Below are positions 8,539 to 19,722 of a stretch of 64,000 nt of DNA, piece by piece. This stretch comes from Opitutia bacterium UBA953 (GTDB lineage: Bacteria; Verrucomicrobiota; Verrucomicrobiia; Opitutales; UBA953): NCBI GenBank assembly GCA_002293125.1, contig DBCR01000083.1, forward strand, positions 1 through 64,000, in the 5' to 3' direction. The notes beneath the pieces are model-generated. The model did not search any database, was not told the origin of the DNA, and saw only the letters and a list, made by a program, of their open reading frames with translations. Every line of letters starts with the position of its first letter. Positions within the stretch are counted from its first letter, which is position 1. The position numbers were made by a program, and so were the translations under genes.

Positions 8539-9570
8539 ATGCGCCCCACCCTGCTCTTCCTCGCGTACCTCGCCCTTAGTCCCTTGCTCGCGGCGGATGA
8601 GAGCGCCCGCCGCTTTCTCGACAAACCGGACAGCTGGTTCGCCTCCGCCGAGGCAAAGCAGGTCGCCGCCATCATCCTGAGTTTCCAGACCGACGCCGGC
8701 GGCTGGCCGAAGAACACCGACACCATCAGCAAGGCCTATGAGGGCGACCGGTCGAAGCTGCAACCGACCTTCGACAACAAGGCCACCGTCGATGAGCTGC
8801 GCTTCATGGCGCGTATGGTCAACGCGACCCAGGCCGCGACCTACCGCAAGTCTTTCGACCGCGGACTGACGTACGTGCTCTCCGCGCAATACGCGAACGG
8901 CGGCTGGCCCCAGTTCTTCCCGCTGCGCAAAGGCTACTACGACCGCATCACCTTCAACGACGGCGCGATGGTACGCATCCTGCAGTTCGTCCGCGAAGTC
9001 GCCACGGAGAAGACCTACGCATTCCTCGAACCCAAGACGCGCGCGGCCTGCCTGAAGGCGTTCGACCTCGGCATCGCCTGCATCCTGAAATGCCAGATCA
9101 TCGTCGGCGGCAAGCCCACCGTCTGGTGTGCCCAGCACGACGAGAAGACCTTCGCCCCGGCCAAGGCGCGCAGCTACGAACTCCCTTCCTTCAGCGGCAG
9201 CGAATCGGTCGGCATCGTCCGTCTGCTGATGAGCCTCGAGAATCCGTCGGCCGAGATCCGCGCCTCCATCGAAGGAGCCATCGCTTGGTTTGAAGCGCAC
9301 AAGGTGACCGGCCTGCGACTGGAGACGAAGAAGACCCTTCCGGGCGCCAAGGACATCGTCATGGTCCCCGACGCCAAGGCCCCCGCCCTCTGGGCCCGCT
9401 TCTACGACCTCAAGACCGGCCAGCCTTATGTCTGCGACCGGGACGGCATCCCGAAGGCCACGCTGGCGGAAATCGGGCACGAACGCCGCAACGGTTACAG
9501 CTGGTTCGGCGAATACGCCCGGGACTTACTGGCCAAGGACTACCCATCATGGAAGAAGGCGGGGCGCTGA
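8539..9570 (+). CDS. Secreted pectate lyase, PL10 family
   Basis: The 343-residue protein has a signal peptide (MRPTLLFLAYLALSPLLAAD). Its conserved stretches are those of PL10 pectate lyases: DAGGWPKNTD, PTFDNKATVDE, ANGGWPQFFPLRKGYYDRI, TFNDGAMVRIL, WCAQHDEKT, YELPSFSGSESVGIVRLLMS, and RFYDLKTGQPYVCDRDG. PL10 enzymes cut polygalacturonate by beta-elimination with calcium, outside the cytoplasm. It sits 65 bases upstream of the first PSCyt/DUF1501 pair, which fits a role in plant or algal polysaccharide breakdown. It seems full length. Confidence 0.9.
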   Translation: MRPTLLFLAYLALSPLLAADESARRFLDKPDSWFASAEAKQVAAIILSFQTDAGGWPKNTDTISKAYEGDRSKLQPTFDNKATVDELRFMARMVNATQAATYRKSFDRGLTYVLSAQYANGGWPQFFPLRKGYYDRITFNDGAMVRILQFVREVATEKTYAFLEPKTRAACLKAFDLGIACILKCQIIVGGKPTVWCAQHDEKTFAPAKARSYELPSFSGSESVGIVRLLMSLENPSAEIRASIEGAIAWFEAHKVTGLRLETKKTLPGAKDIVMVPDAKAPALWARFYDLKTGQPYVCDRDGIPKATLAEIGHERRNGYSWFGEYARDLLAKDYPSWKKAGR

Positions 9571-9635
9571 GGGGAACCTTCGGCCTCGGCTTGCAGTCTC
9601 AATCAACAGCCCTCATTTAGAGGGGGCCCGCCCCG

Positions 9636-12600
9636 ATGACTTTGCGTCTGCCCATTCCCCTCGCCCTTGCCCTGACGGCCCTCGCCCTAGGTGCCGCCCC
9701 CCTTGGGGCCGCCGGCGACGATCAGGCCGAAAAGGCCGTCGCCCTCCTGGACTCTCGTTGCTTCAAGTGCCACAGCCATTCCGCCGGCAAGAACAAGGGT
9801 GGCCTGGTCATGGACAGCCTCGCCGGCCTGACCACCGGCGGCGACGGCGGCGCGGCCCTCATCCCCGGCGACCCCGCCAATAGCCTCTTTCTTCAGAACA
9901 TCCTCTCCACGGATCCCGAAGTCATGATGCCGCCGAAAGGCGATCGGCTCACGAAGGAAGAAGTCACTCTCCTCCAGGACTGGGTTAAGTCCGGGGCAAC
10001 CTGGCCGAAGAGCCGGACTAAGGCGCCCGTTGCCGGTCGCTACCTTCCCGGCACCATCGGCGAGAAGGAAAAAGGCTGGTGGGCGTATCAACCCGTCAAA
10101 CTCCCCGAACTTCCCGCCGGTAAGTCCGCCCACCCGATCGATCGTTTCATCGACGCCCGACTCGCCAAGGATGGCTTGACGCCTTCCGGCGAAGCCGAGC
10201 GCGGAGTCCTCATCCGCCGCGTCACCTTCGACGCCACCGGACTCCCCCCGACGCCTGAAGAAGTCGCCGCCTTCGTCCAGTCCACCGATCCGCTCGCCTA
10301 CGAGAAACTCGTCGACCGCCTCCTGGCTTCGCCCGCTTACGGTCAGCGCATGGCCCGCGCCTGGCTCGACCTCGTGCGCTACGCCGACAGCGACGGCTTC
10401 CGCATCGACGACTTCCGCCCGACCGCCTGGCGCTACCGCGATTACGTCATCCAGGCCTACAACGAGAACAAACCGTACGACCGCTTCATCCAGGAACAGA
10501 TCGCGGGCGACGAACTTTTCCCCGGCGACCCCCAGGCGCTCACCGCCCTTGGCTACCTTCGCCACTGGATCTACGAATACAACAACCGCGACGCCCGCAG
10601 CCAATGGGATAATATCCTGAACGATATCACCGACACCACCGGCGATGTCTTCCTCGGCGCCGGCATGCAGTGCGCCCGCTGCCACGACCATAAGTTCGAC
10701 CCGATTCTGCAGCGCGATTACTACGCCCTCCGGAGCTTCTTCAACAACACCGTTCCCGTCGAAGATCGGATCGCCTGGACGACGAAGGAAGCCGGCGAAC
10801 ATGCGCGCAAGCTGGCCGCGTGGGAGAAGGAAACGAAGTCGATCCGCGACGAGATCGCTGAGCTCGAGAAGAAATACCGCGAGACCGCGACCCGCAAGGC
10901 CATCGAGATCTTTCCGGACGACGTCCAGGAGATGATGAACAAGCCCTTGGCCCAACGCACCCCTTACGAGCAGCAGGTCGCCGCCCTCGCCTGGCGTCAG
11001 GTCGACTACGAATACAACCGCCTTGACCGCTCGATCAAAGGCGAGGCTAGCGTCAAGCACGCCGACCTGAAGCGCAAGCTCGCCGAACACGACAAACTCA
11101 AGCCCGCCGAACCGCCTTACGTCCTGGCCGTCCGCGAGACCGGCGCGCAGGGCTTAGACGCCGTCATCCCCAAGAAGAACACCGTCGTCCCGCCCGCCTT
11201 CCTCACGGTCCTCAGCGCCAGCTACCCCGCCGAACCCGCCTCCATTAAGCCGAACGCCGATGGCACCACCACTGGGCGCCGCACCGTGCTCGCCCGCTGG
11301 CTGACAGAAAAATCGAATCCCTTCACCGCACGTCTCGCGATGAACCGCCTCTGGCAGCTTAACTTCCGCCGTGGCCTGGCTCCCTACGCGAGCGACTTCG
11401 GCCGCCTCGGCGAGCCGCCCTCCCACCCCGAGCTACTCGATTGGCTCTCAGCTGAGTTCATGGCGAAAGATTGGGATCAGAAAGCGATGCATCGCCTCAT
11501 CCTGACGAGCGCCGCCTATCGCCGCTCCTCGCTGCACCCCGCCCCGCAGTCCGGCCAGCTCAAGGATCCGCAGAACGCCCTGCTCTGGCGCTTCCAACCC
11601 CAGCGCCTGGAGTCCGAGCAGATCCGCGACGCCATCTTCACGGCCTGCGGCGACCTCAAGACCGAAAAGCAGGCCGGACCGAGCGTCGTCTACGGCGAAC
11701 CCGTGCGCAGCATCTTCACGCGCATCATGCGCAACAACCGCGACCCGCTCGCCGACGTCTTCGACGCGCCGCAGTGGTTCAGCAGCGCCTCCTCGCGCGA
11801 CGTGACCACGACGCCGATCCAATCGCTCCTTCTCCTCAACAGCCCCTTCATGCTGAAACGCGGTGAAGCCCTCGCCGCCCGCGTGGTCAAGGAAGTCCCG
11901 GGCGACGAAGCCGCCCAAGTCCGCCGCCTTTATCAAATCCTCTTCGCCCGCCTGCCCTCCGCCGACGAAGCCCGCCAGGCGGCATCCTTCCTCAAGGAAG
12001 TCCAGGCTCAGAAGCCCACGGTGGCCGTCACCGCCGCGCTCGCTAATGGTTTCCAACCGGAGAAAGTCCCCTTCCGCGATGGCCAAGGCGCCCACCTTGA
12101 CGCTGCTCATCGCAAGCCGTTCCTCGCCCCCGGCGCGAACGAAGCCGACTTTGCCAAGGGCTTTACCATCGAGGGAGTGATCGTACCCCGCACCGTGAGT
12201 GACACCGGCGCTGTGCGCGTCATCGCCGCCCAGGTCGGCAAGGGCAAGGCTGACGGCTTCTGGCAGTTCGGCGTGACCGGACTGAAGTCTCGCCGCGCCC
12301 CGCGCGTGCTCGTACTCCAAGCCCACGGCCCTCTGCTCGACGGCACGTTCGGTGAAGCCGTGCAGTTCTCGAACCTACGCATCGAGATGAACAAACCCTA
12401 CTACGCCTCCGCGGCCGTGCGTTACGCCGACAAGAACGGGCCGGGCGAAGTGAGCTTCACCCTCAAGGACCTCGCCAACGACGACGAGCCCCTGCTTCAT
12501 GACCGCATCGTCACGAACCTCACCGGCGTGCGCACGGCGAGCCAGCCAATCCAGCTCGGCGGCAAGGGCGCCGACCGCGAAAGCTCCTTCCACGGCGTCG

Positions 12601-12857
12601 TCGACGACCTGCGCCTGAGCGCCGGCGCGCTGACCGACCAAGACCTGCTTTACTCGAACGAAGATGTGCGCCCCTCCGCCCTCGGCTTCTGGCGCTTTGA
12701 AAATAAGACCGGCACCCTGCGCGACTCCTCCGGCAAGGGCCGCGACCTGGCCGTCGGTGTCGTGAAAGCCACCGTTGATACCAAGAGCGGCGCGACGCCG
12801 CTGGCCGCGCTCTGCCACGCCCTCCTTAACTCCTCCGAATTCCTCTACGTCGAATGA
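9636..12857 (+). CDS. PSCyt1/PSCyt2(DUF1549)/DUF1553 protein with inserted LamG domain
   Basis: The 1,073-residue exported protein starts with a signal peptide. A Planctomycete-type cytochrome c domain follows, with heme motif C42-F-K-C45-H46 (RCFKCHSHSAG). The DUF1549 domain (~165-400) contains a second CxxCH, C346-A-R-C349-H350, in MQCARCHDHKFDP. A charged helical segment (~390-500) leads into DUF1553 (~550-790; NPFTARLAMNRLWQ, FGRLGEPPSHPELLDWL). Residues ~815-1048 form a LamG/ConA-like domain, and the final ALLNSSEFLYVE is the normal end of DUF1553, so LamG looks inserted into it. Genes of this type are common in Planctomycetes and Verrucomicrobia near carbohydrate enzymes; their reaction is not settled. 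An SD-like AGGGGG lies ~9 bases before the ATG. Confidence 0.88.
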   Translation: MTLRLPIPLALALTALALGAAPLGAAGDDQAEKAVALLDSRCFKCHSHSAGKNKGGLVMDSLAGLTTGGDGGAALIPGDPANSLFLQNILSTDPEVMMPPKGDRLTKEEVTLLQDWVKSGATWPKSRTKAPVAGRYLPGTIGEKEKGWWAYQPVKLPELPAGKSAHPIDRFIDARLAKDGLTPSGEAERGVLIRRVTFDATGLPPTPEEVAAFVQSTDPLAYEKLVDRLLASPAYGQRMARAWLDLVRYADSDGFRIDDFRPTAWRYRDYVIQAYNENKPYDRFIQEQIAGDELFPGDPQALTALGYLRHWIYEYNNRDARSQWDNILNDITDTTGDVFLGAGMQCARCHDHKFDPILQRDYYALRSFFNNTVPVEDRIAWTTKEAGEHARKLAAWEKETKSIRDEIAELEKKYRETATRKAIEIFPDDVQEMMNKPLAQRTPYEQQVAALAWRQVDYEYNRLDRSIKGEASVKHADLKRKLAEHDKLKPAEPPYVLAVRETGAQGLDAVIPKKNTVVPPAFLTVLSASYPAEPASIKPNADGTTTGRRTVLARWLTEKSNPFTARLAMNRLWQLNFRRGLAPYASDFGRLGEPPSHPELLDWLSAEFMAKDWDQKAMHRLILTSAAYRRSSLHPAPQSGQLKDPQNALLWRFQPQRLESEQIRDAIFTACGDLKTEKQAGPSVVYGEPVRSIFTRIMRNNRDPLADVFDAPQWFSSASSRDVTTTPIQSLLLLNSPFMLKRGEALAARVVKEVPGDEAAQVRRLYQILFARLPSADEARQAASFLKEVQAQKPTVAVTAALANGFQPEKVPFRDGQGAHLDAAHRKPFLAPGANEADFAKGFTIEGVIVPRTVSDTGAVRVIAAQVGKGKADGFWQFGVTGLKSRRAPRVLVLQAHGPLLDGTFGEAVQFSNLRIEMNKPYYASAAVRYADKNGPGEVSFTLKDLANDDEPLLHDRIVTNLTGVRTASQPIQLGGKGADRESSFHGVVDDLRLSAGALTDQDLLYSNEDVRPSALGFWRFENKTGTLRDSSGKGRDLAVGVVKATVDTKSGATPLAALCHALLNSSEFLYVE

Positions 12858-14284
12858 ACGACCCACGCTGCCATCGCTTCGAAGCGACTTCCTCACGTCG
12901 CGACTTCCTCTTCAGCGCCGGCCTCGGCCTCGGCGCCATGGCCTTCAGCGACCTGCTCGCGAAGGACATCGTCGTCCCCGCCGCCGGCACGCCATTGCAG
13001 CCCGGCGTCGGACTCATCAAGCCGCGCGCGAAGCGCGTGATCTTCCTCTTCATGGAAGGCGGTCCGTCCCAGATGGACCTCTACGACCCAAAGCCACTGC
13101 TCAACAAGCTGGCCGGACAGCGCCTCCCCGACAGCTTCGGGTCCGTCATCACCGCGATGGGCGAATCAAAGTCCCCCCTGCTCGCCTCGAAGCGCGAATG
13201 GAAGCAATACGGGCAATCCGGCCAATGGTTCTCCGACTGGATTCCGCACATCGCCTCCTGCTCCGACGACCTCGCGGTCATCCGCTCCTGCAAGGCCGAC
13301 GGCATCAACCACTCCGCTGGCGTCTGCCAGATGAACACCGGCTCCATCCTCGCAGGGAAGCCCTCGCTCGGCTCGTGGATCAACTACGGCATCGGCTCCG
13401 AGAATAACAACCTGCCCTCATTCATCGTGATGCAGGACAACCAGAATACCGTCATCAACGGCCCGCGCAATTGGGGCGCCGGCTTCATGCCCGCGGTCTA
13501 CCAAGGCGTTCGTATCTCCGGCGGGTCTGAGCCGATCCCAAATCTCAACACACCCGAGGCCGTCAGCGCGGACCTGCAGAAGTCGAAGCTTCAGCTGATC
13601 AACAGCGTGAACAAGGACTTCGCGGCCCGTTACCCCGACCGCACCGAACTCGGTGCCCGCCTAGCCAGCTACGAGATGGCCGCCCGCATGCAGGCCGAAG
13701 CGCCTGGCGTGGTCGACCTGACCGGCGAGACGGAAGCCACGCGCACGCTCTACGGACTCGACGATAAGACCACCGAAGGCATGGGTCGCCTCTGCCTGCT
13801 CGCCCGCCGCATGGTCGAACAAGGCGTCCGCTTCGTGCAGATCTACCACGGCGCCGGCTCCAAGTGGGATGCGCATGCGAAGATCGAATCGAACCACTCT
13901 GGCCTCTGCGCCTCGATGGATAAGCCGGTGGCCGGCCTGATCAAGGACCTCAAGGCCCGCGGCATGCTTGAAGATACGCTCGTCGTCTGGGGCGGCGAAT
14001 TCGGCCGCACCCCGATGTCCGAGAAAGGCGACGGTCGCGACCACAACCCCACCGGCTTCACGATGTGGATGGCTGGCGGCGGCGTCAAAGGCGGCCAGAC
14101 GATCGGCAGCACCGACGACCTCGGCCTGCGCGCTGTCGAGAACCCTCTCCACGTCCACGACCTCCACGCCACCATCCTCTGGCTGCTCGGCATCGACAAC
14201 ATGGGGCTGACCTACCGCTACAAAGGCCGCCCGGAACGCCCGACGCAGAACGAAGGCGAACCGTATAAGCAGATCGTCGGTTAA
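12854..14284 (+). CDS. DUF1501 family protein (Tat-exported)
   Basis: The 476-residue protein overlaps the preceding PSCyt gene by four bases (ATGA), so the two form a translationally coupled pair. It has a twin-arginine-type leader (SSRRDFLFSAGLGLGAMAF, residues ~13-31). The body is typical of DUF1501, a family with an alkaline-phosphatase/sulfatase-like fold: FLFMEGGPSQMDLYDPKP, FVQIYHGAGSKWDAH, VVWGGEFGRTPMSEKGDGRD, and a C-terminal VHDLHATILWLLGID. The pairing with a PSCyt protein is seen throughout the phylum. Substrate unknown. Confidence 0.9.
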   Translation: MNDPRCHRFEATSSRRDFLFSAGLGLGAMAFSDLLAKDIVVPAAGTPLQPGVGLIKPRAKRVIFLFMEGGPSQMDLYDPKPLLNKLAGQRLPDSFGSVITAMGESKSPLLASKREWKQYGQSGQWFSDWIPHIASCSDDLAVIRSCKADGINHSAGVCQMNTGSILAGKPSLGSWINYGIGSENNNLPSFIVMQDNQNTVINGPRNWGAGFMPAVYQGVRISGGSEPIPNLNTPEAVSADLQKSKLQLINSVNKDFAARYPDRTELGARLASYEMAARMQAEAPGVVDLTGETEATRTLYGLDDKTTEGMGRLCLLARRMVEQGVRFVQIYHGAGSKWDAHAKIESNHSGLCASMDKPVAGLIKDLKARGMLEDTLVVWGGEFGRTPMSEKGDGRDHNPTGFTMWMAGGGVKGGQTIGSTDDLGLRAVENPLHVHDLHATILWLLGIDNMGLTYRYKGRPERPTQNEGEPYKQIVG

Positions 14285-14651
14285 AGCGGGAGTCTTGGTA
14301 GAAAGACTTTTCGGGTCCCAGGTCTCGGCCCTCGGGTTTCTGGTTCAGGTCTTCAGGTACAGGTTCAGGTCTCGGACCTGCACCTGCTTACCCGCACCTG
14401 GCTCCCGATTGCCGAGACCCGAGACCTGAAAATGTGTGCCGCAGCCAATCATCCGGTTTCCGGTTTCCCTTTGAGCGTGTCCTACCTGCATTGGGTAGGG
14501 TTGAGCGCCCTCGCTCAACCGCGGCTGACCAAGGGTGGTCAGCCCTACCAAGTGAGCTAGCCCAGCCGTAGGATTGACCCAATCGCCAAGGCCACTTCAT
14601 TCTCCCTCATTAAGCGGAACCCCCTCCGCCCCTCCCCTGTCCCATCAGAAG
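14285..14651. repeat. Gene-free gap filled by composite intergenic repeats
   Basis: I see no gene here. In order it holds: an imperfect inverted repeat made of GGTCTCGG and its complement (about 14311-14429); one end of the MITE-like family (CCGGTTTCCGGTTTCCC..., 14453-14475); and two GGTAGGG palindromes in opposite orientation, 14494-14520 (stem TTGAGCG/CGCTCAA) and 14521-14549 (stem GGCTGACC/GGTCAGCC). The block 14389-14475 recurs at 31831-31916, and in more divergent form at 37143-37232. The downstream gene starts at 14652 with an SD-poor leader. Confidence 0.7.
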
Positions 14652-17600
14652 ATGCTCCGTCTCGTCCCCCTTTTCCTCGGTCTCGCGGCCGTCGCCTCAG
14701 CCCAGTCCGTGCCGGTGTGGAATTTCGACGGCTCCGCCCAGCCGGAGTCCAAGGCGGTCGGTGGCGTGACCTTCAAGCAACCCGGGCCTCGCCGGCCGGA
14801 CTACCCGCGCTTCGAACTGAAGAACGAGGCCGCGACCTTCGACGGCCAAGGCGCGCGGCTCGAGCTCAAGGACCCCGGCGCGGACAGCCTCTTCGACTTC
14901 AAGAACGGCGACGCGCTCACGGTAGAAGCCTGGGTGAAGCCCGACGGTCTTCGCAAAGGCGAGAACGCCTATGTCATCGGCAAGGGTCGCACCGATCCGA
15001 AGTCCGCCAACCCGAGCAACCAGAACTGGGCCCTGCGGCTGCGCGTGCTCTACGACAGCGCCTGCCTCAACTTCCTCTTCGCTTCTCCGTCCGGCACCGG
15101 CATCAAGTGGCATCGCTGGACGACTCCCACCGGCTTCCCCAACGACGGCCGCTGGCACCACGTCGCGGTCCGCTATGAATTCGGCAAGCCGGAGAGCATC
15201 CGCGGCTGGATCGACGGGAAAGAGATCAAGGGTTCGTGGGACATGGACGGCGAGACGACCGACGCGCCCGTGGTCGACGACGCCCCGGTGTGGATCGGCT
15301 CCTCCATGGGCGGCCTCGCCAACAGCAGCTTCCGCGGCGCGATAGATGACATCCGCCTCTATCGTACCCCCGTCCCCGCGGCTGAAATCGCCGCACGCTT
15401 CGCCACCACCCTGCCGCCCGTCGCCAAGGCCGACATCGCCCAGCTCGGCCCCAGCCCCAACGCCGGCAACGACAGCGCCAGCGGCACCAAGGCCGCCAAG
15501 GTCCCGGAAGTCGTCCGCAAGGCGCCGAAGGTCGACTGGACCACCGTCACCGATGGCCAGGTCCGCGTCGAACTCTGCGAAGACTGGAAACCGACCGCCA
15601 ACGTCTGGCCGGAACAAGCTCCCGCCATGACCGACAGTTACCTCGCCCCGGCCTTCGGCTTCGCGCGCGTCCCCGAAAAGTATGTCGACACCGGCGTGCG
15701 CGCCGAACGCGGCCACCCTTATCTCCTCCGGGCGCTCGCGACCGTGAAACTCCCGGCTGGCAAACATCGGCTGCTTCTGCGCGGACGCGGAGCCTCGGCG
15801 CTCTTCATCGACGGTAAGCTCCAGCTCAAGACGCCGTTCCCGCCCGCCGGCACCGACAACAAGCCGGTCAAGGATCAGGACAAGTACCTCGACCTCGGTG
15901 GCGACTTCCGCTTCGCCCCGCCCGGCAACCGCGATGCCTGGGTCGAATTTGAAACCAAGGGAGGCGAACACCGCATCATCCTCGAGTCCATCGTCGGGTT
16001 CGTCATCAGCGTCAAAGGGCCAGCCATCATGCGCCGCCGTCCCGAGCTCGGCGAAACCATCGCCGCCATCTCGCTCGCGGGACGCACTGACTGGCAGCTG
16101 CTGACACCCTCCGCCGATACTCCGACCTATGACGACGCCGGCTGGGCCGCTTACGCCGCGCAAGAGGAGGCTCGCCTCACCAAGGTCGATGCCGCCGCCC
16201 GCGCCGCCGCCCGCGCCCGCCAGGGCGACTACTGGCAGAAACGCCGCGCCGCCGCGCAGCAGTGGCTCGCCAAGACGCCCGAGACGCCCGTCCCGACGCT
16301 CGCCGCCAACTTCCCGGCCAACAACCCCATCGACCATTTCCTCGCCGAGAAGATCGTCGCCTACCAAGGCCAGGTGAAAGCCGTGAAGACCGGCGGCGTG
16401 GATTTCTACGCGAAGGTCTTTCCCATCCTCGAAGCCAGCTGCCTCGAATGCCACCAAGGCGGGAAGCCCAAGGGCAAGCTCCACCTCGACACGCGGGCCG
16501 GCGCACTCAAAGGCGGCACGTCCGACGGCGCTGCCATCATCCCCGGCGACCCCGCGAAGAGCCCGTTGGTCACCCGCATCAAGTCCGAGGACCCCGACGA
16601 AGCCATGCCGCCCGTCGGCCATCGCCTCACCGCGACCGAGATCGCCACCATCGAGCAGTGGATCAAGGAAGGCGCCGCGTGGCCCGACTACCGCACGCTG
16701 CCCACCACGATCAATCCACTGACCGAAGACCTCGCCTTCTTGCGTCGCGTCACGCTCGACACCGTCGGCGTGCCGCCCAGCTTTACTGAGATTGAGGCCT
16801 TCGCCGCCGACACCTCGACCGACAAGCGCGCGAAGGTCATCGACCGCCTGCTGCACGACCCGCGCGCCGCCGACCACTGGACGGGCTACTGGCAGGACGT
16901 CCTGGCCGAGAACCCGAACATCCTGAATCCCACGCTGAACAACTCCGGTCCGTTCCGCTGGTGGATCTATGAATCGCTCGCCGACCGCAAGCCGCTCGAC
17001 CTCATGGTCACCGAACTGCTGCGACTCAAGGGCAGCTCCGCCGCCGGCGGTCCAGCCGGCTTCGGCATCGCCACGCAGAACGACGTGCCCATGGCCGCCA
17101 AGGCCACGATCGTGACCACCGCCTTCCTTGGCATGGAGACCAAGTGTGCGCGCTGCCACGACGCCCCGGCGCATACGGCGAAGCAGGAACAGGTCTTCGC
17201 GCTTGCCGCTCTCCTCGAGACCAAGGCCGTGAAGGTCCCGATCACGAGCAGCGTCTCGATGGCCAAGTTGCGCGAAGGCGGTCGCAAGCCGCTCATCGAA
17301 GTCACCCTTGAGCCCGGCGCGTCGGTCGAGCCGCATTGGCCGTTCCCCGAGCTCTCGCAGGAAAGCGTCGCCGACGATCTCGCGCTCGATCCGAAGGACC
17401 CGCGCGATCGCCTCGCGACGCTCGTCACCGCCCCGCAGAATGAACGCTTCGCCCAGGTGATGGCCAATCGCCTTTGGGCCCGCCTGATGGGCCGCGGCCT
17501 CGTGGACCAAGCCTGGGATTGGGAACGCTCCAAGAATTCGCACCCGGAATTGCTCCGCTGGCTCGGCCGCGAGCTCGTGCGCAGCGGCTACGACGCCGAC

Positions 17601-18452
17601 CACGTCCTGCGCCTGATCCTGAACTCGCACGCCTACCAGCGCGCGACGGACGCCTCGCAGAAGCAGACCAGCCCGCTCTTCGCGTCGCCGGCACCGCGCC
17701 GACTCTCCGCCGAACAGGTCGTCGACTCGATGTTCGCCACGACCGGCAAACCCTTCCGCACGGAGGAGGCCAGCCTCGATATCGACAGCATCCGCGAACA
17801 GGCGAACTCCGTGACGCTCGGCCAGCCGCGCCGCGCCTGGATGCTCACCTCCACCTCCAACGAGCGTGACCGCCCCGCCCTCGCCCTACCCCGCATCCAA
17901 GCGGTCTGCGACGTCCTGGCCGCCTTCGGCTGGCGCGCCAGCCGTCCCGACCCGGTGACCGACCGCGAGTCGTCCGCTAATTCGCTCCAGCCCGCGATCC
18001 TCAGCAACGGCACCATGGGCACCTGGATCACGCGCCTCAGCGAAGACCACGGCTTCACGCCCCTCGCCTTCCGCGCGAAGTCCCCGGGGGACTTCGTCGA
18101 CGAACTTTTCCTACGCGTGCTGACGCGCCACCCGACCGCCGCCGAGAAGGCTAAGTATGAGGCCTACCTCGCCGAGGGCTTCGAGGGAAGGTGTGTGAGC
18201 AACGGATTCACCTTCGAGAACGGACGCTTGATCAACCTTGCCCTCCCGCGCCCCGCCGGACCTCGCCGGCCCGAGTACTACGTCTCCTGGTCGAACCACC
18301 TCAACGACCTGGCCACCACGGTGCGCATGCAGCAGGAGGCCGCCGCCCGCAAAGGCGATCCGGCTACTCCCCAGCTGGCCGACGCCTGGCGGCGCCGCGC
18401 CGAAGACGTGGTCTGGGCGCTCGTCAACTCCCCCGAATTCCTTTACTACTGA
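14652..18452 (+). CDS. LamG-PSCyt1-PSCyt2(DUF1549)-DUF1553 protein
   Basis: The protein is about 1,266 residues. The ATG at 14652 gives a clean signal peptide ([18 protein letters not shown]); an earlier in-frame ATG at 14574 adds a Ser/Pro stretch of no known type. A LamG/ConA-like domain comes first (~25-260; [26 protein letters not shown]). A mixed beta region follows, then a PSCyt1 heme domain with C597-L-E-C600-H601, DUF1549 with C832-A-R-C835-H836, and DUF1553 (~930-1266) ending in [11 protein letters not shown]. It is exported. Here LamG sits at the N-terminus, whereas in the 9636 paralogue it is inside DUF1553. The DUF1501 gene follows after 4 bases. Confidence 0.87.
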   Translation: MLRLVPLFLGLAAVASAQSVPVWNFDGSAQPESKAVGGVTFKQPGPRRPDYPRFELKNEAATFDGQGARLELKDPGADSLFDFKNGDALTVEAWVKPDGLRKGENAYVIGKGRTDPKSANPSNQNWALRLRVLYDSACLNFLFASPSGTGIKWHRWTTPTGFPNDGRWHHVAVRYEFGKPESIRGWIDGKEIKGSWDMDGETTDAPVVDDAPVWIGSSMGGLANSSFRGAIDDIRLYRTPVPAAEIAARFATTLPPVAKADIAQLGPSPNAGNDSASGTKAAKVPEVVRKAPKVDWTTVTDGQVRVELCEDWKPTANVWPEQAPAMTDSYLAPAFGFARVPEKYVDTGVRAERGHPYLLRALATVKLPAGKHRLLLRGRGASALFIDGKLQLKTPFPPAGTDNKPVKDQDKYLDLGGDFRFAPPGNRDAWVEFETKGGEHRIILESIVGFVISVKGPAIMRRRPELGETIAAISLAGRTDWQLLTPSADTPTYDDAGWAAYAAQEEARLTKVDAAARAAARARQGDYWQKRRAAAQQWLAKTPETPVPTLAANFPANNPIDHFLAEKIVAYQGQVKAVKTGGVDFYAKVFPILEASCLECHQGGKPKGKLHLDTRAGALKGGTSDGAAIIPGDPAKSPLVTRIKSEDPDEAMPPVGHRLTATEIATIEQWIKEGAAWPDYRTLPTTINPLTEDLAFLRRVTLDTVGVPPSFTEIEAFAADTSTDKRAKVIDRLLHDPRAADHWTGYWQDVLAENPNILNPTLNNSGPFRWWIYESLADRKPLDLMVTELLRLKGSSAAGGPAGFGIATQNDVPMAAKATIVTTAFLGMETKCARCHDAPAHTAKQEQVFALAALLETKAVKVPITSSVSMAKLREGGRKPLIEVTLEPGASVEPHWPFPELSQESVADDLALDPKDPRDRLATLVTAPQNERFAQVMANRLWARLMGRGLVDQAWDWERSKNSHPELLRWLGRELVRSGYDADHVLRLILNSHAYQRATDASQKQTSPLFASPAPRRLSAEQVVDSMFATTGKPFRTEEASLDIDSIREQANSVTLGQPRRAWMLTSTSNERDRPALALPRIQAVCDVLAAFGWRASRPDPVTDRESSANSLQPAILSNGTMGTWITRLSEDHGFTPLAFRAKSPGDFVDELFLRVLTRHPTAAEKAKYEAYLAEGFEGRCVSNGFTFENGRLINLALPRPAGPRRPEYYVSWSNHLNDLATTVRMQQEAAARKGDPATPQLADAWRRRAEDVVWALVNSPEFLYY

Positions 18453-18456
18453 TCCC

Positions 18457-19722
18457 ATGGACCGCCGCTCCTTCGTCACCGCCCTCGGCCTCGCGCCGTT
18501 CGCCGCCTCACCGCTCTTCGCCAACGCCGGCGCGGCCGGCCCCAAGGGCAAGGCCGAGCACTGCATCTTCATCTGGCTAGGCGGCGGCATGGGCCAGGCC
18601 GACACGTTCGACCCGAAGGCCGTCGGCGACAACAAGGCCACGAAGAAGAAGCCCGGTTCGCTCTACCCTTCCATCGAGACCTCCGTCCCCGGCGTGCGCC
18701 TCTGCGAGCACCTGCCCCGCACGGCGAAGCTGATGGAGCACGTGACCGCGGTCCGCTCGGTGAACCATAAGGTCATCGACGAGCATGCGTTCGCCACGAA
18801 CCTCGTGCACACCGGCCGCATGATCAGCGGCAACGCCGTCTATCCTTCCATCGGATCGATCGTCGCGCATCGCCGCGGCGCCGCCGACCCGAACGTCCCG
18901 GCTTACATGCTCATCGGCTACCCGAACGTGAGCCGCGGCCCGGGCTTCCTCGGCATCAAGGATGGCTACATCTACCTCGTCGACACCGAGACCGGCCCGA
19001 ACGGCTTCACCACGCCGACCGATATCGACCCGGCCCAGAAGGTCCGCCGTCAGGAACTCCTGGGTGCGCTCGGCGGCACGGCCCCCGAAGGCTCCGTCCT
19101 CGCCGAATATGCCCAAGCCCAGCATGAGGCCTTCCGCCTCGCGGGGCCTTCGTTCATGCGCCACTTCGACCTGAAGAAGGAAGCCGCGGACACGCGTCTG
19201 TCCTACGGCGGCGAATTCGGCCAGCGCTGCCTGCTCGCTCGTCGCCTCATCCAGGGCGGCGTGCGCTTCGTCGAAGTCTCGCATAACCTCAACTTCATCA
19301 ACGGTGCCGGCTGGGATGTGCATAATGACGGCATCGACAACCAGCACATCCTCATCCGCGAGCTCGATAACGCCCTCGCCGGCCTGATCGAAGACCTCAA
19401 GCGCACCGGCATGCTCGACAAGACCCTCGTCGTCATCGCCACCGAGTTCGGCCGTCCGCCGGAATTCGACGCCAAGGGCGGTCGCGGCCACCAAGGCACG
19501 GCCTTCTCGATGATCCTCGCCGGCGGCGGCCTCAAGCATTGTGGCGCCTACGGCGAGACCGACGACTTATCCAAGACCGTCGTCAAGGATCCGGTGAGCG
19601 TGCCCGATTTCCACGCCACGATCCTCGCGGCGATGCAGGTCGACACTTCCAAGGACCTCATGGCCGGTGGCCGCCCCGTGCCGATCACCGACGGCGGCAA
19701 GCCCATCGCGAGGTTGTTTTGA
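18457..19722 (+). CDS. DUF1501 family protein (Tat-exported), second copy
   Basis: The 421-residue protein is a paralogue of the one at 12854. It has a short twin-arginine-like leader ([21 protein letters not shown]), then [57 protein letters not shown] and [12 protein letters not shown]. The start at 18457 is 4 bases after the upstream stop. A longer open frame reaching back to 18238 lies inside the PSCyt gene and was rejected. The product presumably acts with its PSCyt partner at the cell envelope. Confidence 0.9.
   Translation: MDRRSFVTALGLAPFAASPLFANAGAAGPKGKAEHCIFIWLGGGMGQADTFDPKAVGDNKATKKKPGSLYPSIETSVPGVRLCEHLPRTAKLMEHVTAVRSVNHKVIDEHAFATNLVHTGRMISGNAVYPSIGSIVAHRRGAADPNVPAYMLIGYPNVSRGPGFLGIKDGYIYLVDTETGPNGFTTPTDIDPAQKVRRQELLGALGGTAPEGSVLAEYAQAQHEAFRLAGPSFMRHFDLKKEAADTRLSYGGEFGQRCLLARRLIQGGVRFVEVSHNLNFINGAGWDVHNDGIDNQHILIRELDNALAGLIEDLKRTGMLDKTLVVIATEFGRPPEFDAKGGRGHQGTAFSMILAGGGLKHCGAYGETDDLSKTVVKDPVSVPDFHATILAAMQVDTSKDLMAGGRPVPITDGGKPIARLF

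Noticed and set aside
14311..14475. A tRNA or riboswitch in the gap before the second PSCyt gene
   Set aside because: No cloverleaf, anticodon arm or T-loop could be drawn; the block recurs in three unrelated gaps, which points to a dispersed repeat.
14574..14651. An earlier ATG for the LamG-PSCyt protein
   Set aside because: The added 26 residues are Ser/Pro-rich and would mask the signal peptide that begins at 14652.
14697..17630. Open minus-strand frame of about 977 codons
   Set aside because: It is antisense to a clear PSCyt/DUF1553 gene. The composition is that of a mirror frame, with no motif.
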